Below, piece by piece: positions 62,940 to 64,000 of a stretch of DNA of 64,000 bases; the first letter of the stretch is position 1; the number at the start of each line of letters is the position of its first letter. The position numbers and the translations under genes are program-made. The stretch covers positions 1 through 64,000 of the forward strand of contig NZ_JAAVUX010000010.1 in the NCBI RefSeq assembly GCF_018449655.1, given 5' to 3'. The stretch is from Pseudomonas sp. dw_358. GTDB lineage: Bacteria; Pseudomonadota; Gammaproteobacteria; Pseudomonadales; Pseudomonadaceae. The notes under the pieces are model-generated. The model was not told the DNA's origin and did not search any database. It worked only from the letters and a program-made list of their open reading frames with translations.

Positions 62940-64000
62940 ATGATCAGCCAACACCGCCCTGCCCTGCACCTTGCCCCAGCCCCTGTCGAGACACGGCACA
63001 GTGACCCGCTGCTGGGGCACTACCAGCAAGTGCGCCGACGGACCGAACAATTGGTCGCCCCCCTGAGCCCGGAGGACATGGTGGTGCAGTCGATGCCCGA
63101 TGCCAGCCCGGCCAAATGGCACCTGGCACACTGCACCTGGTTTTTCGAGACCTTCCTGCTCAGTGAATACCTGCCGGACTACCGCGCTTTCGATCCGACC
63201 TTCTGCTACCTCTTCAACTCCTATTACGAAGCGGTCGGTCCGCGTCACCCTCGCCCCCAGCGCGGCCTGATGACTCGTCCTGCGCTGGATCAAGTGATCG
63301 CCTACCGCCAATACGTCGACCTGCACATGCACAGCCTGCTCGGCCAGGACCTCGGCCAGGCCGCTCGCGAGATGGTCGAACTGGGCCTGGCCCATGAACA
63401 GCAGCATCAGGAACTGCTGCTGATGGACATCCATCACCTGTTCAACCTGTCGTCCCTCAAGCCGGTCTATGACAGCCAGTGGCCTCGGGACCCGGCCGGC
63501 CGTCGCGGCCGTTTCAAGGCCCAGGCGGGGGGGCTGCTGGAGATCGGCCACAACGGACAGGGTTTCAGCTTCGACAACGAAGGCCCGCGCCATCAGACCT
63601 TTATGCAACCCTATGAGATCAGCGATCGGCTGGTCACCAACGGCCAGTGGCTGGAGTTCATCGACGCCAGCGGCTATGAACAGGTCAACCTGTGGCTGTC
63701 CGACGGCTGGGCCACGGTCCAGGCCCAAGGCTGGAAAGCCCCCCTGTACTGGCAAGCCACCCCAGAAGGCTGGCACGAAATGACCCTGCGCGGGCTGCAA
63801 CCGTTGGACCCGAATGCGCCGGTCACCCACATCAGCTACTACGAAGCCGCTGCGTTTGCGCAATGGGCCGGTGCGCGGTTGCCTACCGAGGCCGAATGGG
63901 AGACCGCCGCCGCGGCCGGCCAGCTGGAGCAGGTGGACGACGCCGCCTGGCAGTGGACCCAGAGCGCCTACAGCGCCTATCCGGGCTTCCAGCCGGCGGC
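62940..64000 (+). CDS. egtB: EgtB-type sulfoxide synthase, ergothioneine biosynthesis (3' end cut by window)
   Basis: The frame is open from ATG 62940 to the window end, 353 residues so far. The N-terminal DinB_2 domain holds the non-haem iron ligands His61 (KWHLAH) and His152, His156 in the HX3HXE motif HEQQHQE; it is followed by the FGE-sulfatase domain (GPRHQTFMQPYEISDRLVTN, LPTEAEWE). EgtB joins a Cys thiol to hercynine with oxygen. Expected next gene: egtD, which makes hercynine from His. GGAG lies about ten bases before the start. A long antisense frame here is only a shadow. Confidence 0.87.
   Translation, partial: MISQHRPALHLAPAPVETRHSDPLLGHYQQVRRRTEQLVAPLSPEDMVVQSMPDASPAKWHLAHCTWFFETFLLSEYLPDYRAFDPTFCYLFNSYYEAVGPRHPRPQRGLMTRPALDQVIAYRQYVDLHMHSLLGQDLGQAAREMVELGLAHEQQHQELLLMDIHHLFNLSSLKPVYDSQWPRDPAGRRGRFKAQAGGLLEIGHNGQGFSFDNEGPRHQTFMQPYEISDRLVTNGQWLEFIDASGYEQVNLWLSDGWATVQAQGWKAPLYWQATPEGWHEMTLRGLQPLDPNAPVTHISYYEAAAFAQWAGARLPTEAEWETAAAAGQLEQVDDAAWQWTQSAYSAYPGFQPA

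Noticed and set aside
62835..63863. Minus-strand frame of 342 residues at the right edge
   Set aside because: The plus strand encodes EgtB with complete iron ligands across the same region.

Overview
The window is a stretch of gram-negative chromosome that looks like the Pseudomonas fluorescens group. The grounds are high G+C coding sequence, REP/REPIN-like hairpins built on a CCGAGC..GCTCGG core, a galactose 1-dehydrogenase closely resembling the known P. fluorescens enzyme, a 688-residue trehalose synthase like the pseudomonad ones, and many small Pseudomonas-type proteins. I saw no rRNA, tRNA, insertion sequence, phage or CRISPR. Coding density is high, and most genes concern uptake and catabolism of small molecules plus their regulators.

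Layout. 1-2.5 kb: repeat-rich left edge, a SAM methyltransferase, a DUF4142 protein and a periplasmic esterase. 2.6-5.5 kb: a translationally coupled triad of two paralogous periplasmic binding proteins around a membrane diguanylate cyclase. 5.6-8.2 kb: polyphosphate kinase 2 and a Pit phosphate transporter. 8.2-15 kb: L-arabinose uptake (araFGH), an SMP-30 lactonase and a FadR-type GntR regulator, with a divergent exported aldose 1-epimerase. 15.3-20.9 kb: LysR regulator, a Gfo/Idh/MocA protein lacking the catalytic Lys, EamA transporter, AraC regulator and a second diguanylate cyclase. 21-31.4 kb: a divergent catabolic island. One arm is GntR regulator, creatininase-family hydrolase, ketopantoate-reductase-like enzyme and SDR; the other is a five-gene Dpp-type ABC importer plus an isoaspartyl peptidase. 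A perfect 22-bp palindrome lies in front of the regulator. 31.7-37.9 kb: secreted GH5 glycosidase, galactose/arabinose 1-dehydrogenase, VOC protein with LysR, trehalose synthase, YfcE-like phosphodiesterase. 38-42 kb: exported molybdo-flavo-iron-sulfur aldehyde oxidoreductase PaoABC. 42-45.1 kb: TSUP permease, small proteins and a PAAR-only protein. 45.2-48.2 kb: an ectoine-type (EhuBCDA-like) ABC importer. 48.3-53.6 kb: nuclease-fold protein, glutamine amidotransferase, epoxide hydrolase, envelope proteins and an XRE-cupin regulator. 53.8-58.8 kb: a second peptide-type ABC importer with a fused two-domain ATPase, facing a CoA-transferase/HMG-CoA-lyase pair. 61.2-64 kb: MalY/PatB lyase, a DUF1810 protein and the 5' part of egtB, cut by the window end.

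How the parts fit together. The galactose dehydrogenase family also oxidises L-arabinose, so the enzyme at 32.8-33.8 kb, the lactonase at 12-12.9 kb, the mutarotase and AraFGH can together supply the early oxidative steps for arabinose/galactose, although they are split over 20 kb. The 21-31 kb island is the most coherent system without an obvious substrate. The binding-protein/cyclase triad is the best candidate for an unusual signalling unit.
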